The notes under the pieces were generated by a model, which had not been told where the DNA came from, searched no databases, and saw only the letters and a program-made list of their open reading frames with translations. The translations under genes were made by a program, and so were the position numbers. From Ceratodon purpureus (taxonomy: Eukaryota > Streptophyta > Bryopsida > Pseudoditrichales > Ditrichaceae), in contig CM026433.1 in NCBI GenBank assembly GCA_014871385.1, positions 9,427,433 through 9,491,432 of the forward strand: a stretch of 64,000 nucleotides of DNA, in the 5' to 3' direction. This document shows, piece after piece, positions 10,701 to 21,835 of the stretch (position 1 is its first letter; each line of letters starts with the position of its first letter).

Positions 10701-13700
10701 TCAGAGGACTTAGGACCTATGTGTACTCCGATAACTTACCCAATCAGATGGGAAATTTGTCAACGAATTATCCACGGTTTCAAAAACTTCTATGAATTAA
10801 TGACAACTGCCTACCGGGTTTAATGCACCAATTTAGAAGCTTGCAACTAGCACCGATGGGAATTCATATTATCCTATCAATTCGCAAGTATAACGTAATT
10901 GTATAGAGCAGACCATTTGCAGCAAAAACGTTATCATTCAGTTAAAAGGCTAAAGGTCATCAATTAAAAGGCTAAAGGTTGACAGTCCAAAGTGCCTGGT
11001 CACGGACACACCGACTCTACTTGAGAGAGGGATAAGCTTGTGTTCACTGTGTAACAAAATCATCAATCACAACTCACAGAAAGGTGGTGATAGGAGAAAC
11101 AACAGTAATCTGAAGCTCAATATGTCAAATTGATACAGTGAAACCTTTGTACAACTGTGATCAAGCCTGGAAGAACGCAACGCTTTGGCAGAGAACATAG
11201 AACAACCCTATGCATTTCCACATCACTCTAACACCTCACAAGCTACTAACAACACTCCGAATCAGGAGAAACACAATTGAATATCAAAAGCACTCCAACA
11301 AGACAATTAAATATGATTCTCGAACTATAAAAGATGTAGCGAGCTCTACAGCAAGAGTAACGAAAGTCCAACGAGCTGCTGGAAAAGACTTGTTATTTAC
11401 TGAATTGGACCTAGGAGTAGTGGATGACATAAAAAATTTGACAATAACTTTCAAAACTGAAATGGAGAAACAATATAACCGAATTCTATAGCTAATTCAA
11501 GTGAGCGAAAATGGCCGATCAGGTACTGGCTACATACTAACCACATACCCAAAGCCACCCTGCTCCAGAAGAAAAGAAACGCTCACTTCAAAACAACCAC
11601 AAGTCACACGGCCCAGGAAACTATAAACACAATAACACGTGCATTGCTACAACCCTGACACTCTGTTCCATAAACGCTTCTATCCCTTCTCCCACACCAA
11701 CGAACACCCATTCCCAATCGCCCAAGCACAGACCCACATATCACCAACAATTGTAATATACCATCAGAAACTAAAAACCACCAACCCAAAATTAAAAGAA
11801 ATATATGCACTCAAGGTACCAAACATGTCTCAGAGTGACAGCGTACACTCCTCTCTCACAACAACGACCATCGCAAGCTCAGGTAACCAGCTAACGGACT
11901 GCTGTTACGAATACAACTTAACAAGTCTCTGATGCAGACTCTAATAAAATGTACGGGGGAGCTGCAGACAGAAGATCGAGGAACTTGATGATAGAACATC
12001 GAGGCAATTAAAGACAGGACATCGGTGATACCCTCCTAAAATCTGCAATGTATGGGGGAGCCAACATGAATTATCCTGTACAGGATTCAGACTGTAATAC
12101 ATTTCCCTACCAGCATGCGCAACAATTTTAGGCACCTGTAAGAGAAACACATAACAAAATAAAACTGATACTTTATTGAGGGTTAGGACGTTCTACCTGC
12201 CAGTACGGGAGCCGGAAAAAACAGGAGACACGTTTTATGCCATGCCCCCTAACAGGATCGTTGTGAAGTGGTGTCCCTTCCTCTCGAAGCCACCGTTCTC
12301 GCTCCCGTCCTAACCTCAAAGCAGTGGCACCTGAAACCGGAAGCGGCGGCTGTCGCACTTCGACAGTGCCAAAATTTGCAGAGTCATGTCGCATGTGGTG
12401 GTCGGGTGGAAGGTACCTCCGTGCAAAGTTCTCAAAAACGTTTTTGTGAAGCAATTTCGCACGGCGTGATCTAAAGCCAGCACCGCACACAGAACAGCCA
12501 TGAAATCCCTTCGTTGTGCACCCGGCCAACATACCGTGCGCAGGAAAGTCCCCGATTGTCCATATGACCATTGCACGGAGAATAAAGGCAGAGGAGTTCT
12601 TGTAATTTGCAACATCTTTGCAGTATATTCCGTAAGTCCACAACTCCAACAACTCGTCAATAAGAGGAGCCATGTACACATCAAAGTGCTCGGACGTCAC
12701 TGACTTTGGTCCCGGAATTAGCATTGCCAAAATGATAAAATATTTTTTTGTGGTTAACCAAGGAGCCATGTTATAATTCAAAAGAAGGATTGGCCAAATA
12801 GAGTACGTACTGCGTTTGTCAGAAGATGGATTGAAACCATCTGCAATGAGGCCCATCCGGACACACCTGTCATCGTATGCAAACTCCTCCCGGTAGCGTT
12901 CGTTTATCCACAGCCATTGTTTGGAGTGGGAAACATGTGACATCAGACCATCAGTCCTCTGCTGCATTGCATGCCATGTCATGGCTGCTGCTTGCAGAGG
13001 ACTCCGAAATATTCGTTTCAGCCTGGGAGTAACGGGAAACACTCTCAGCACCTTCTGCGGAACAAGCGACTTCCCTGCTCTCTTTTTCCTTGGTGAGCGG
13101 CAGTTTGGACATGATGTGGCGTCCTCCAACTCGTTCCTGTATAAGCAGCAATCCTTAGGACACACGTCAAAACTTGTATACGAGTGCCCTAGACGCTTTA
13201 CATATTCAGCGGCTTCTCTGTAAGAGGAAGGAAGAGAATTCGGTTGAGGTAGAATGGACTTGCTCATGAGTCGAAATAACTCGTCCATAGACACATCGGT
13301 GCTACCATGAAGTTTCCCAGAATTCAACAACAAGTATGTACAACCCAAGCTGGACATGGTGGAGCCGTAAAATAGTGGGGTGGCCGCGGCTTCTTGAAGT
13401 GCTGTTACGGAAGCCTCTGTCTCGCTATCTGAGTCTCCCCACTCAAGGTCAGATTCGTCCCGAGTCCCTGTGCTGAAATCCTCGGATGAGAGTGGGCTTC
13501 GTTGTCCCTCTTCTTCTGCTGTAGCTGGTTGCTGTCGCCCTGCGTTTTCCACAGCCTCTGATTGCACGTCATCTGGCATGAATACGTTCTCTGCACCGGT
13601 CTCAGTTGCATTCTCCAGGGGCGGACTGCAATGTCGTCTTGGTGACGGAACATGGTGCAAGCCATGTCCTGCTGAATCTTCTGAATCCCCACCAACGCCC

Positions 13701-14468
13701 TCTGCAGGGACTGGATCGTTTCGCAAACCATGTCTTTCCACCTCAGCTTCACAACGATTCAAGTCCGCCAGGCCGTACGTGTCCGTGACCATGTCCACGA
13801 TGTTAATACCACTGTCTAGGGTTATATCTCGAGCTCTTCGAATTTCCTCGTTCGCCCTCTCCCCGTGGTACCACAGTATATGATCATTCCATTCCACGTC
13901 GGAATCGTCGTCTTCATACCCCTGGATTTGTAAGAAGACAACGTGAACATCAGATACCCCCTGTAAATATACATGACAATGCAGCGAACTATGTACAAGT
14001 CAATATAAACCAATGGTATCAAAGAGATAGCAGCGACATGAACTGGAATTCATGTGTAGCAAATTGTAGAAGTGAAGCCAACATCTACTGCGGAAGTGAA
14101 CAAAGGGGATGCGTATGGCAAGCAACGAATTTTTGGGTGCACATGGAGTGAATTTTTGGGTGCACATGCAAACCCCTAAATTTCAAATATCGTAGGTGAT
14201 CGGCAAACAATGGTTCATGATACAAACTTACCTCACTGCTTCCGTAGAACCACGGATGTCGACCATTCCGTGTCACACAACGTCGATAGGATGTCAATGA
14301 CAGGGAAGAGCGCTGACCACGTGCGTGAAGATTACACGGACATTTCAATTTGATTAAACCCTGTCTCCGAGCATGAGCGATTTCTCTCTCTAAGAGTTTC
14401 ACGGACCGCGCACGTATGCGCCTCTGCCCAGGTGACTGCCGTCTAATGCCACCTTCCATGTCAACCAC
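7732..14468 (-). CDS. CACTA (En/Spm) transposase, tnp2/TNPD type
   Basis: This is the cut-and-paste transposase of a CACTA element. Exons on the minus strand: 14468-14232, 13921-12197, 9934-9033, probably 8924-8855, 8744-8225 and 8085-7732. Exon 1 holds a transposase-associated-like region (LIKLKCPCNLHARGQ, HPWFYGSSE). Exon 2 holds an acidic spacer and most of the Transposase_21 domain (CPKDCCLYRNE, MGLIADGFNPSS, GCSVCGAGFRS, LPYWQ). Exon 3 completes it (RHTLDVMHIEKNV) and carries DUF4218 (CGPVHARWMYSGERYMGHLK, NKARPEGSIA). Exons 5 and 6 hold DUF4216, ending LHAKQ/VYFIQDP across the last intron. Splice phases agree at introns 1, 2 and 5, and also between the small exon and exon 5. The weak point is the small exon 8924-8855: the frame that continues into exon 5 contains a TGA, and its phase does not fit exon 3. 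This copy is therefore either disabled there or I mis-drew that exon. The 2.3-kb intron 2 contains repeat copy 2. Confidence 0.88.
10055..11517. other. Intron 2 of the tnp2 gene, first part
   Basis: Non-coding sequence between the 12197 donor and the 9934 acceptor of the transposase gene. No further element was recognised in this part. A 93-codon frame at 11210-11491 has no family resemblance. Confidence 0.6.
11518..12036 (+). repeat. Dispersed repeat, copy 2, inside the tnp2 intron
   Basis: Nearly identical to 2246-2764 in the same orientation and with the same abrupt ends. It lies within intron 2 of the minus-strand transposase gene, antisense to it with respect to its conserved 97-codon frame (11639-11932). 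High identity between copies implies recent movement or gene conversion. Class unknown. Confidence 0.8.
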
Positions 14469-15349
14469 TGCCTATGGAGTGGACTTCAGACATCCTGTAA
14501 GAGAAAATGATGAAGCCAACGGGTACTTCCTGGATGTCCTGCACACATACCATCAACGGTTGTAATCGGAAATAATGGTGTAGGAACACGGGGTTCACAT
14601 GTCTGTAGCGTGCCAACAGTTCAAATTAGAATCATCATTGCCGATGATTGTAACTAATTACAAAGGCATTGATCTTTATGGAGGACTTCCGTGTGGAGAC
14701 GAAGCATTGCCAAAAGCAATGAGGTTCGTATTTCTGGGAAGAGCAGTGACCATGGTCGCTGTCAGACACCAAGAATAACAATCACGCAGCGTTTCATGCA
14801 ATGACGAGGAAATGGAATTGAAATTCACGAATTGCAGACGACATTCAGACATAACGGCAGTACATAGGAAACATTCTGCAATGCAGGTATGCAAATCTTG
14901 TAACACATGTGCATTACGTGAAGTTGTATGATTTACTGGAAAAGAAAACAAAGTTTGCAACAACATCAGCTTCCATTATGTATGGAAGACAGGACCTAGC
15001 TGGCGTTACGCCAATCGACGTATGGTAGTCCAAACCATGTAAGCATGGCATGGGAATTGTGCGGATCCAGACCTCCTACATTCCTTTACTGAGATCGTAC
15101 AGGAAACGATGACGATGCTCCAGAGGAATGCTTCTGCGCTGAAGCACTGTAAGCTATATACGACGTCCTCAACGGCTAAAACATTGTCATTAGCAATAGG
15201 CTTCTAAATTACCGGCGTTGGACATCCTAGGAGAGATGAGGCCATCGTCAACTGTGGCGCTTCACAATCGACCAGGAGCACACTAGCAGTTGCGCTCTGT
15301 ATGCCCTACGCTCGTATGCCCTATGCTCGCTGAGAAAATATGCTTATGA
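14469..15349. other. No recognisable gene
   Basis: Sequence between the start of the tnp2 gene and the stop of the Cys-rich frame. A 96-codon minus frame at 14676-14966 has no motif and was not called. Confidence 0.4.
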
Positions 15350-16063
15350 TCAAGAAATTCTATGTCTTTTGCCCGGATGAGATGCAGATGACGCTGTGTC
15401 GTCGATATCAATTTCTTCACTTTTATTTCTGTTCTCTCCAAGTCGCACTGCGTCCGTGGAGTCAGTTGGAAGAGGTTCTGTGGAGCCCACTTTTATTAGC
15501 AGATCTGTTCGTCCCCAAGAGTCTTCACCGCTGAGTAGCCGAATCTCTCCTTCGTCTGCGACATTCAGCATACGCCTTATCTCTCCCCTGGACGGTATTA
15601 TAAACTGCCTAGGACTGTCACTGCGATCGGCGTCGGACCCATCAAACTCGGAAGGCAAACTATACGAGCTTACAGGAGTGTCCTCGCATTCTTGCGTCGT
15701 CATCTCGAGAATGCATTTACAACAGTTGTCATTGCTAAAGAATCCGTAGTCTGGAGCACAATTGCACCTTAACCATTTTAGACGCATTGCTTCCTCTAAG
15801 CCGGTCGTTTTTCCCCACCGCAATGACAACTCACACGCGCAAATTGCTCTCCGAAACCATCTGTACCGTCCGCATGTGATACAGTCACATGTTTCGCACT
15901 CATGTCGGGGCCCTAGAGGCCCCAATTCATACTCTCTGATAACCGTCTGCATCCAAGTGGGATTTCCATCGAATCTATCTCGTCTGTCCAACCTCTGCCC
16001 AAAATCCTTTTGGTAAACTATCACCATGGCATCCTCCCTCTCTCCGGAGTTTAACCTATCCAC
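15350..16063 (-). CDS. Cys-rich hypothetical protein, 237 codons
   Basis: A single minus-strand frame from ATG 16063 to the stop at 15350. The N-terminal half contains two clusters that look metal-binding: CETCDCITC near residues 56-64 and RCNCAPDYGFFSNDNCCKC near residues 98-117. The C-terminal half is acidic and probably disordered (SEFDGSDADRSDSP, EEIDIDDTASS), ending in a basic KRHRIS tail like a nuclear-localisation signal. I do not recognise the family. It lies between the divergent tnp2 and TNPA-like genes, on the tnp2 side. It may be an accessory gene of the CACTA element or an unrelated host gene. No splice-bounded exon was seen around it. Confidence 0.5.
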   Translation of the reverse strand: MDRLNSGEREDAMVIVYQKDFGQRLDRRDRFDGNPTWMQTVIREYELGPLGPRHECETCDCITCGRYRWFRRAICACELSLRWGKTTGLEEAMRLKWLRCNCAPDYGFFSNDNCCKCILEMTTQECEDTPVSSYSLPSEFDGSDADRSDSPRQFIIPSRGEIRRMLNVADEGEIRLLSGEDSWGRTDLLIKVGSTEPLPTDSTDAVRLGENRNKSEEIDIDDTASSASHPGKRHRIS

Positions 16064-17162
16064 AGATGGAGCACAGAGACTTGCCGAATCGCATCGAATT
16101 CATTCAGACGGAATGGGAGGAATGTGAGAAGGCAACGTACCTTGGCATGGTGTTCGATGCACGATGGCCTCCCAGTGAACGCTGAAGGGGCCTCACTGTG
16201 GAGCTCAACCTGGCGCAGACGCAGGGTCAGCGTGCCCTCTACCCCACCTCCGCATTTCTCTTAGAGATTCCGCCTTGTCTTGGCGTGTGCTACGCAGTGA
16301 AACGCCGTCCGACATTATGACAGGACTTCTGGCAGGCAAGATTCCTGTTCTCGTAAGCAGTGCACTAGGATGTGGTCCCCTCCCCCGTATGGGAGAATGG
16401 AATACACCTGAATCAACCCCAGTAGCAGTGTGACTATCACTAAGGTCCAATATTAGAAACAGCCAGTCATAGCCAAGGATACGAGAAGGTGATTTCTTTG
16501 AGATCAAGAAATGCTCTCCCTACAAACGACAATCTCCACGTTAGATGTGGGTTTTACCCCGTAGGATACACAGAGCAGTGCGCCCTGCGACATGGCAGGT
16601 GTTGATTAGCAGTATTTTGTGTAGTGGACCACGATGGGGTTGCCAATGTGATTTGCAAGTTCTCCACTTTCACACACCCGACAACATTGTCTCGGTGACA
16701 TAGTAGGGCGGCTGGGTTTTGGACGCTACTGCCCTGCAAGAGACGCTGCGAATTTATAACAGCGGACCATTTTTGGGGGCCGCCCTTGAATTCGCAGTAT
16801 TTTGGCCATGGCGGAGCTCCTGCCATAGAATGGATTAGGTTTCGTAGAGTATCGTCTACCTACACCTCTTGCCGAATCGCACTGTGGCTACAACAGCCTA
16901 CCCGCGACCCTCACCATGGGTACATTATGGGATTGCGCCGGGAGTCCTCCACAAAGCATTCCTCCCTCTCCAACGTCGCACCAGGTACTCCACTGCTCCT
17001 ACACTAATTTCTGCTCCCTCTTCCGAAATCTCTGTCAATGCTTTGAATTGGGTTTTCTACCCCAGCCTAGGGCGACCTCTCGTTAGTCTGCCTCGCTTTC
17101 GAAATTGCTGGTAGACAGTGTAACATCGACATTAGAGATCGAGGAGGAGAGCACCATTCGTC
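16064..17162. other. Shared upstream region of divergent genes
   Basis: About 1.1 kb separates the minus-strand Cys-rich gene from the plus-strand F-box-like gene, so it may act as a bidirectional promoter. I see no clear TATA box close to either start and no coding frame with family resemblance. Confidence 0.4.
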
Positions 17163-17660
17163 ATGGACGGTATGGAAGATAGTGCACCATTGCTATCAGT
17201 CGATGCAGAGGATCGCAATGACGTCGTCGTTACTCTCTCCGACGACAACAATTACGAGGTAGACCAGTTTTACAGGTTCGACCCACTTGGTGATCCTCAC
17301 GCCGAGCGGTCCTTCGTCGACGCTCTACCTCCTGAGATTGTCCTGTTCAAACTCTGGCCAATCCTCATGGGGGACGGAGACGCCCTCCAAAAATTCCGAA
17401 TTTGCACGCAAATTCGAATGGTGTGTCGAGGTTGGAAGCAGTTTGTTCAGGACCGCCGAGAGTGGAGGGAAGGAATGACAGCATGGGAGAATCGACCTTT
17501 CGGATCACCCAGTGATGAAACTAGGGCTGCACTTGACTATGACTCAAGCGACATTGAGGACGACGGAATGTTTTATGGTGTGCAGTTTGTTCTTAACCCG
17601 GATGGTAGTCATACTGCCACCCGGATGACGTATAATGCAGACACTGATAAGTGGCAGTGA
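17163..17660 (+). CDS. F-box-like protein, 165 codons
   Basis: The frame runs from ATG 17163 to TGA at 17658-17660. Residues about 1-55 are acidic (MDGMEDSAPLL). Residues about 56-100 look like an F-box: LPPEIVLFKLWPIL, a spacer, then RMVCRGWKQFVQDRREW, which has the Leu-Pro start, the paired hydrophobic helices and the conserved R-x-V-C-x-x-W ending. F-box proteins recruit substrates to SCF ubiquitin ligases through SKP1. The rest is acidic, with DYDSSDIEDDG and no recognisable substrate-binding repeats, so the protein is much shorter than usual F-box proteins. It lies directly upstream of the TNPA-like gene and could be carried by the same element. Confidence 0.55.
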   Translation: MDGMEDSAPLLSVDAEDRNDVVVTLSDDNNYEVDQFYRFDPLGDPHAERSFVDALPPEIVLFKLWPILMGDGDALQKFRICTQIRMVCRGWKQFVQDRREWREGMTAWENRPFGSPSDETRAALDYDSSDIEDDGMFYGVQFVLNPDGSHTATRMTYNADTDKWQ

Positions 17661-18040
17661 TCTTGTTCACCGTGCCAGTGTTAACGAGTACATTCGCATT
17701 ATGTAGTTTATAGCAGCAAAATAGCTATCATCTCGCCTCCTCAGGGACTGTTCGTAGTGTTCTTATTCTAGTATGTGAGAATGACAATTCTCCAATGGCC
17801 GTCGACTGACTATGTACGCGTTTACTTGAATTATAAAAAAATAAAAATTGAAGAATGACATTATTGATTCACAAGAGTCTCCCATCTTCAATGTTGTAAT
17901 CCGCCAGTACTAAGCTTGTGTTTATCCTCTATTCGTCCGCTGAACTGAACGGTCCCTGACTACAGGAGGACACGAATCTGTTTTCCAATTCAATACTATT
18001 GTATGTTATCATGTATTGAAGCAATGTTTCCGATTGTGCA

Positions 18041-21000
18041 GGGACTTGCAGTGCACCCACTGACGCTTCAGCTACTATCCGGCAGTAACGCAACTCATAT
18101 AATCCTGGGAATGGGATCTTCGGGATATTTTCCAGGGAATGTCACCTCCCAGGTAAAAAAAGATAGAGTCTATCGGAGTGAATGCTCCCACCGTAACTAG
18201 TGTACAAGTCTTGCGCTTGTGATCGCCTTCTTGCCATATCTGCGTAACGTGATTGCTTATAGTTTGTTTTATATGCTGACATTGTATGAGGTATCGTCAC
18301 GGGGCAAAAACATCATGTGAGTCTAAGTTATGCAATCTGCAGTCGCGTGCAGATACCTACACTTGACAGTTTAATTATAAAGCTGTGAAAATCTTCAAAA
18401 GAGCGTGTTTGCCTCCAGTGTCTCCAAAGCAGTAGTGGTTAAAGACTGGGCTTGTTTGTTTTCAGGGACAAAATACGAACCCAATGGCAATGGCAGGGGC
18501 GTATCCTCAGGGCGCCATGTTCATGCCCCCGTGGGGGCTTCTACATGGATTTGCTGATTCTCAAGCGGCACAGTTAGCAGCCAGAAATCAAATGCCTTTT
18601 ATGTATCCCTCTTACCTCTCCTCGCAGGGAAATTCCTCTGGGCAGCCGATTATGGCACCTCCTCAGCACATAGTTGACACGGGCAATGCTTCCACTCCTC
18701 CTGCGGCAGCCCCGATGTATCCAACTGCAACAGCTGGCCAGACGTTGTCGTCCGGCTGTTCCACTTCACCAGCGAGTGTTCCATCTATGTCCTCGACCTC
18801 TGGCAGTGCTGTGGCGAGCAACATCCCAGGTGTTGGTTCTCTTGCAAATCAGATTCTCGTACAGAACAGCGCGTTATGGCCTCCGTGGACGCAACCAGCT
18901 GATATCACCCCTCCGTTCCAGAATGTCCCACCGAATTTCGACTTCCAGGGAGGCATCGTCGGCAGCATGGCTACCCCACGCGGAGTCCCACTTGGTACAC
19001 TGACAGCTCCGGCGACAACGGACGGGACACAAATGATCATGGCTTTGGGTGTATCCAAAAAAACAGCGCAGCGTAAGCAACAGCGTCTATCCAAGAAGAA
19101 CTTTCTAATACAATCAGCTAAGTGGCCCATGACTGTGACAGCAACCGCTAAAGGAGAAATCGAACCATCAATACAAATGTTCGTTCACAGAATTATCAGA
19201 GCAAGTGCGGGCCGTTACCTGAAGTTGACAGTCATCCCTTTCAGAGACCATTCTAATGAATCATTGCAAGATCTGAAAGAGGACTTGGACAAGAGATTTG
19301 TGTTCGATGCGAATCTGAAGCCCAACTATGTGCTAAGCTTCATTGAGAAATGCATGAAAAACATAAGGTACGTGTTCCACAGGCACTGGTTTGATACTGG
19401 ACGAGGTGAAAAGCATGAAGATTGTCCTGATAAAGATTTTCCAGCACTTGTTAAATACTGGAAGACCAAAGAGGCAGAACAGGAGCTTCGAGAACAGAAG
19501 GCGGAACGGGCAGCAGAGAGAGAGAGACTGAGAGCTGCGATGGAAAAAGTGTGTGCTTCATCAGAGGCATCCGACGATCAATGGAGTGTAAGTCAGCAAT
19601 ATATCCCTAATTATTTTTTTACTAATCTCAATGTACTTAATGGTACTTTATTATATGAGAATTCGAAATTTCGACGGTATGAGTGATGTTTACGGATACT
19701 ACATATATTGCGTAACACAGTCATATGAGAGAAACTTTTGGATACAGCTGATTAATTGTGCGTCAATTTGAAGCCATATTTTTCCAGAGGAAATTAGCCA
19801 AGACGTCAGTGACGATTATGCACATAATCATGATGCTGAGCAACTCGTTAATGTAAATTGTGTTTTAGCCGCTTTTGGAGGAGCAGGATCCGGGATTTCT
19901 ACAGTGGGACGACAGTGACTCAGTCATGGATTCAGACTCCTTAACCGATACTGAAAAGAAGTCATCTGAATCAGGGAAGGTCTTACAGGTAACTTTTATG
20001 GACATAAAAACATTGAGTCTGAGATTTTCTAAGTCAGTGACGTTCCATATTCTTCCGTTACAATAACCATGGTACTGATGTATGTACCGCCAGAGCGGAA
20101 CTCGGGCTACTTCGACCACGCCAAGCCAGAATACTTGTAATCAGGTGAGTCTTCTCCCAAACTAATCATGTTTCAAATTTGTAACCGTAACATTGCTTCA
20201 AAACTGGACTTCACTTCTCTATATTGAACGTAATTGCAATGATGGAACTGAATATGAAGATGTTTGCAATGTATACCAAAAACAGTACCCTCAAGAACTC
20301 GGTAGTGCCACAGCAAACACCGATGTGGCTTTGCGGAAAATCCAAGAGGGTGGCAACGTAGACGAGGGAAGCTTGGGTCGACAGCTTCGAACAGAGCGCA
20401 CAGGTTTAAGTTCGCTATCCGAGTGGAGGGTGTTGATGGATGAACGAATGACAGCGTCAGAGAAGAGTATGGAGATCATGGGCCAAAAATTGGATTTGAT
20501 CATCAAGATGAATGAGTCGGGTGCCCGTTCTGACAGAGGAAAAGACACCAGAAATTTCAATCCTGTAACACCGCTTGTTAGTGCTGAAACGCATAACGTC
20601 ACAAAAAACATTGGAGACATGGAACTGACGAACTCTACCTGGACAGCTCCCTCCGCCACAGAAAACATGACGTCCAGTTGCAGTCCTTCACACTGGGGTG
20701 GAGAGGACGGAATGCCTGCCTCAGGTAACGAAATTGTTGATTAGTCATAAGTATTGTCTGGCCATACTTTGTTTCCCGCATAGTGGTTATTCCGTTCTGA
20801 AGATACACTGATTTCTTCACGTCGTTTGTACGCAGAGGGAGCAGAGCACTCTGCTGAATTAACGCAGTCTCACCGGACGATTGACATATTAGGGTCCACG
20901 AGTGCGCCAAATGTCGCTGTGTCGCCGGAGATTGGAAACCCTGTAGTTCGCTCCAACCATGCTACTTCCATGGAGACGGGACACACCGTTAGCGTTGGAC

Positions 21001-21835
21001 CCAGTGTTATGCAAACTGCATTTGGATCGTTCAATGACCCATCGTTGACTACGTCTAGGCCACGTGACGCAGATGCAGGTTAGTCCCGAACTCTCTGTTA
21101 TACGTAGTCAATGCGGATTAACCTAAGACAGTTCTGGAATATGCGCTCTGTTGTATAGTTCTTCGAAGATTGAAATGTATAAACAAACAGCCGGTGATGC
21201 TCACAATGGCACGTACTTATCTGCTTTCAGGTGGAACGGAGGCCTCGATGAAGAAGCCACGGATCGGGGTGGATGGAGAAAATTCCTGTAAACAGCCATC
21301 AAAGCTGAAGAAAGGAGAGGATGCTGAAGGGAGCGGCCGTGGAAAAAGGAAAATCAACAAGCCTGCTCGATTCCTACAATATGTACCGCCATGTGAGAAT
21401 AAGCCAAGAAGCGACAAGGTACGCGTGCAATCAGTTATAAGTAAAACATCCGCTTTCTGGAAGTAATACGCCTTATATTCACAATGGTACTAACTATGTC
21501 TTAACCTGCAGTGCGATCCACTGCCACCTAAACGTAATGTCTGGGTCTTACACCCCGAGTTCCCTAACGAAACAATCGCAATAGGGAAGAGTGGTTCACA
21601 TTGGCGTTCAAATAAGAAGGTCTGGATACCGAATGTGAAAGGAGTGCCATGGGAAACAGGAATGCAGCAAGTGACGATTGACCACGTTTATCCTCAGTAT
21701 GCTCACGTGGAGGTTTTGTATCCCAACCAGCAACGACAAGGAATTGTCAAAGTCAAAGACGCACTGGATGGCGAATTTGCCGAAGATGCCACCATTGTTT
21801 GGAAGACACGGTACCTAAAACTCGTCGCGCCGTAG
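18041..21835 (+). CDS. TNPA-like protein of a CACTA element (multi-exon)
   Basis: Exons inferred from splice sites and phase: about 18041-18151, 18466-19587, about 19792-19852, 19870-19988, 20094-20143, about 20288-20731, 20836-21078, 21230-21417 and 21512-21835. The first part is low-complexity and rich in Gly, Met, Pro, Ser and Thr (MAMAGAYPQGAMFMPPW). Then comes a basic helical region (KKTAQRKQQRLSKKNF). Next is a segment resembling the DNA-binding part of En/Spm TNPA-type proteins (SFIEKCMKNIRYVFHRHW, FPALVKYWKTKEAEQELREQ). Acidic exons and a Lys-rich exon (GRGKRKINKPARFLQYVPP) follow. The last exon, with CDPLPPKRNVWVLHPEFPNE and an alternating hydrophobic pattern to the TAG, resembles the beta-rich C-terminus of TNPA-like proteins. 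In CACTA elements TNPA binds subterminal motifs and partners the tnp2 transposase. Every exon is open and joins in frame. Family assignment is by resemblance only. Divergent transcription from tnp2 is unlike maize En/Spm. Confidence 0.6.

Noticed and set aside
10055..11517. Possible extra coding exons upstream of RHTLDVMHIEKNV
   Set aside because: The in-frame extension from 10054 is intronic: a clean TTACAG acceptor lies at 9934 and the exon 2 to 3 join restores the conserved domain.
2246..12036. The two 519-bp repeats as LTRs of one 9.8-kb retrotransposon
   Set aside because: The sequence between them holds minus-strand PP2C, ABCG and tnp2 genes with no gag-pol, the ends lack TG...CA, and copy 2 lies within a tnp2 intron.
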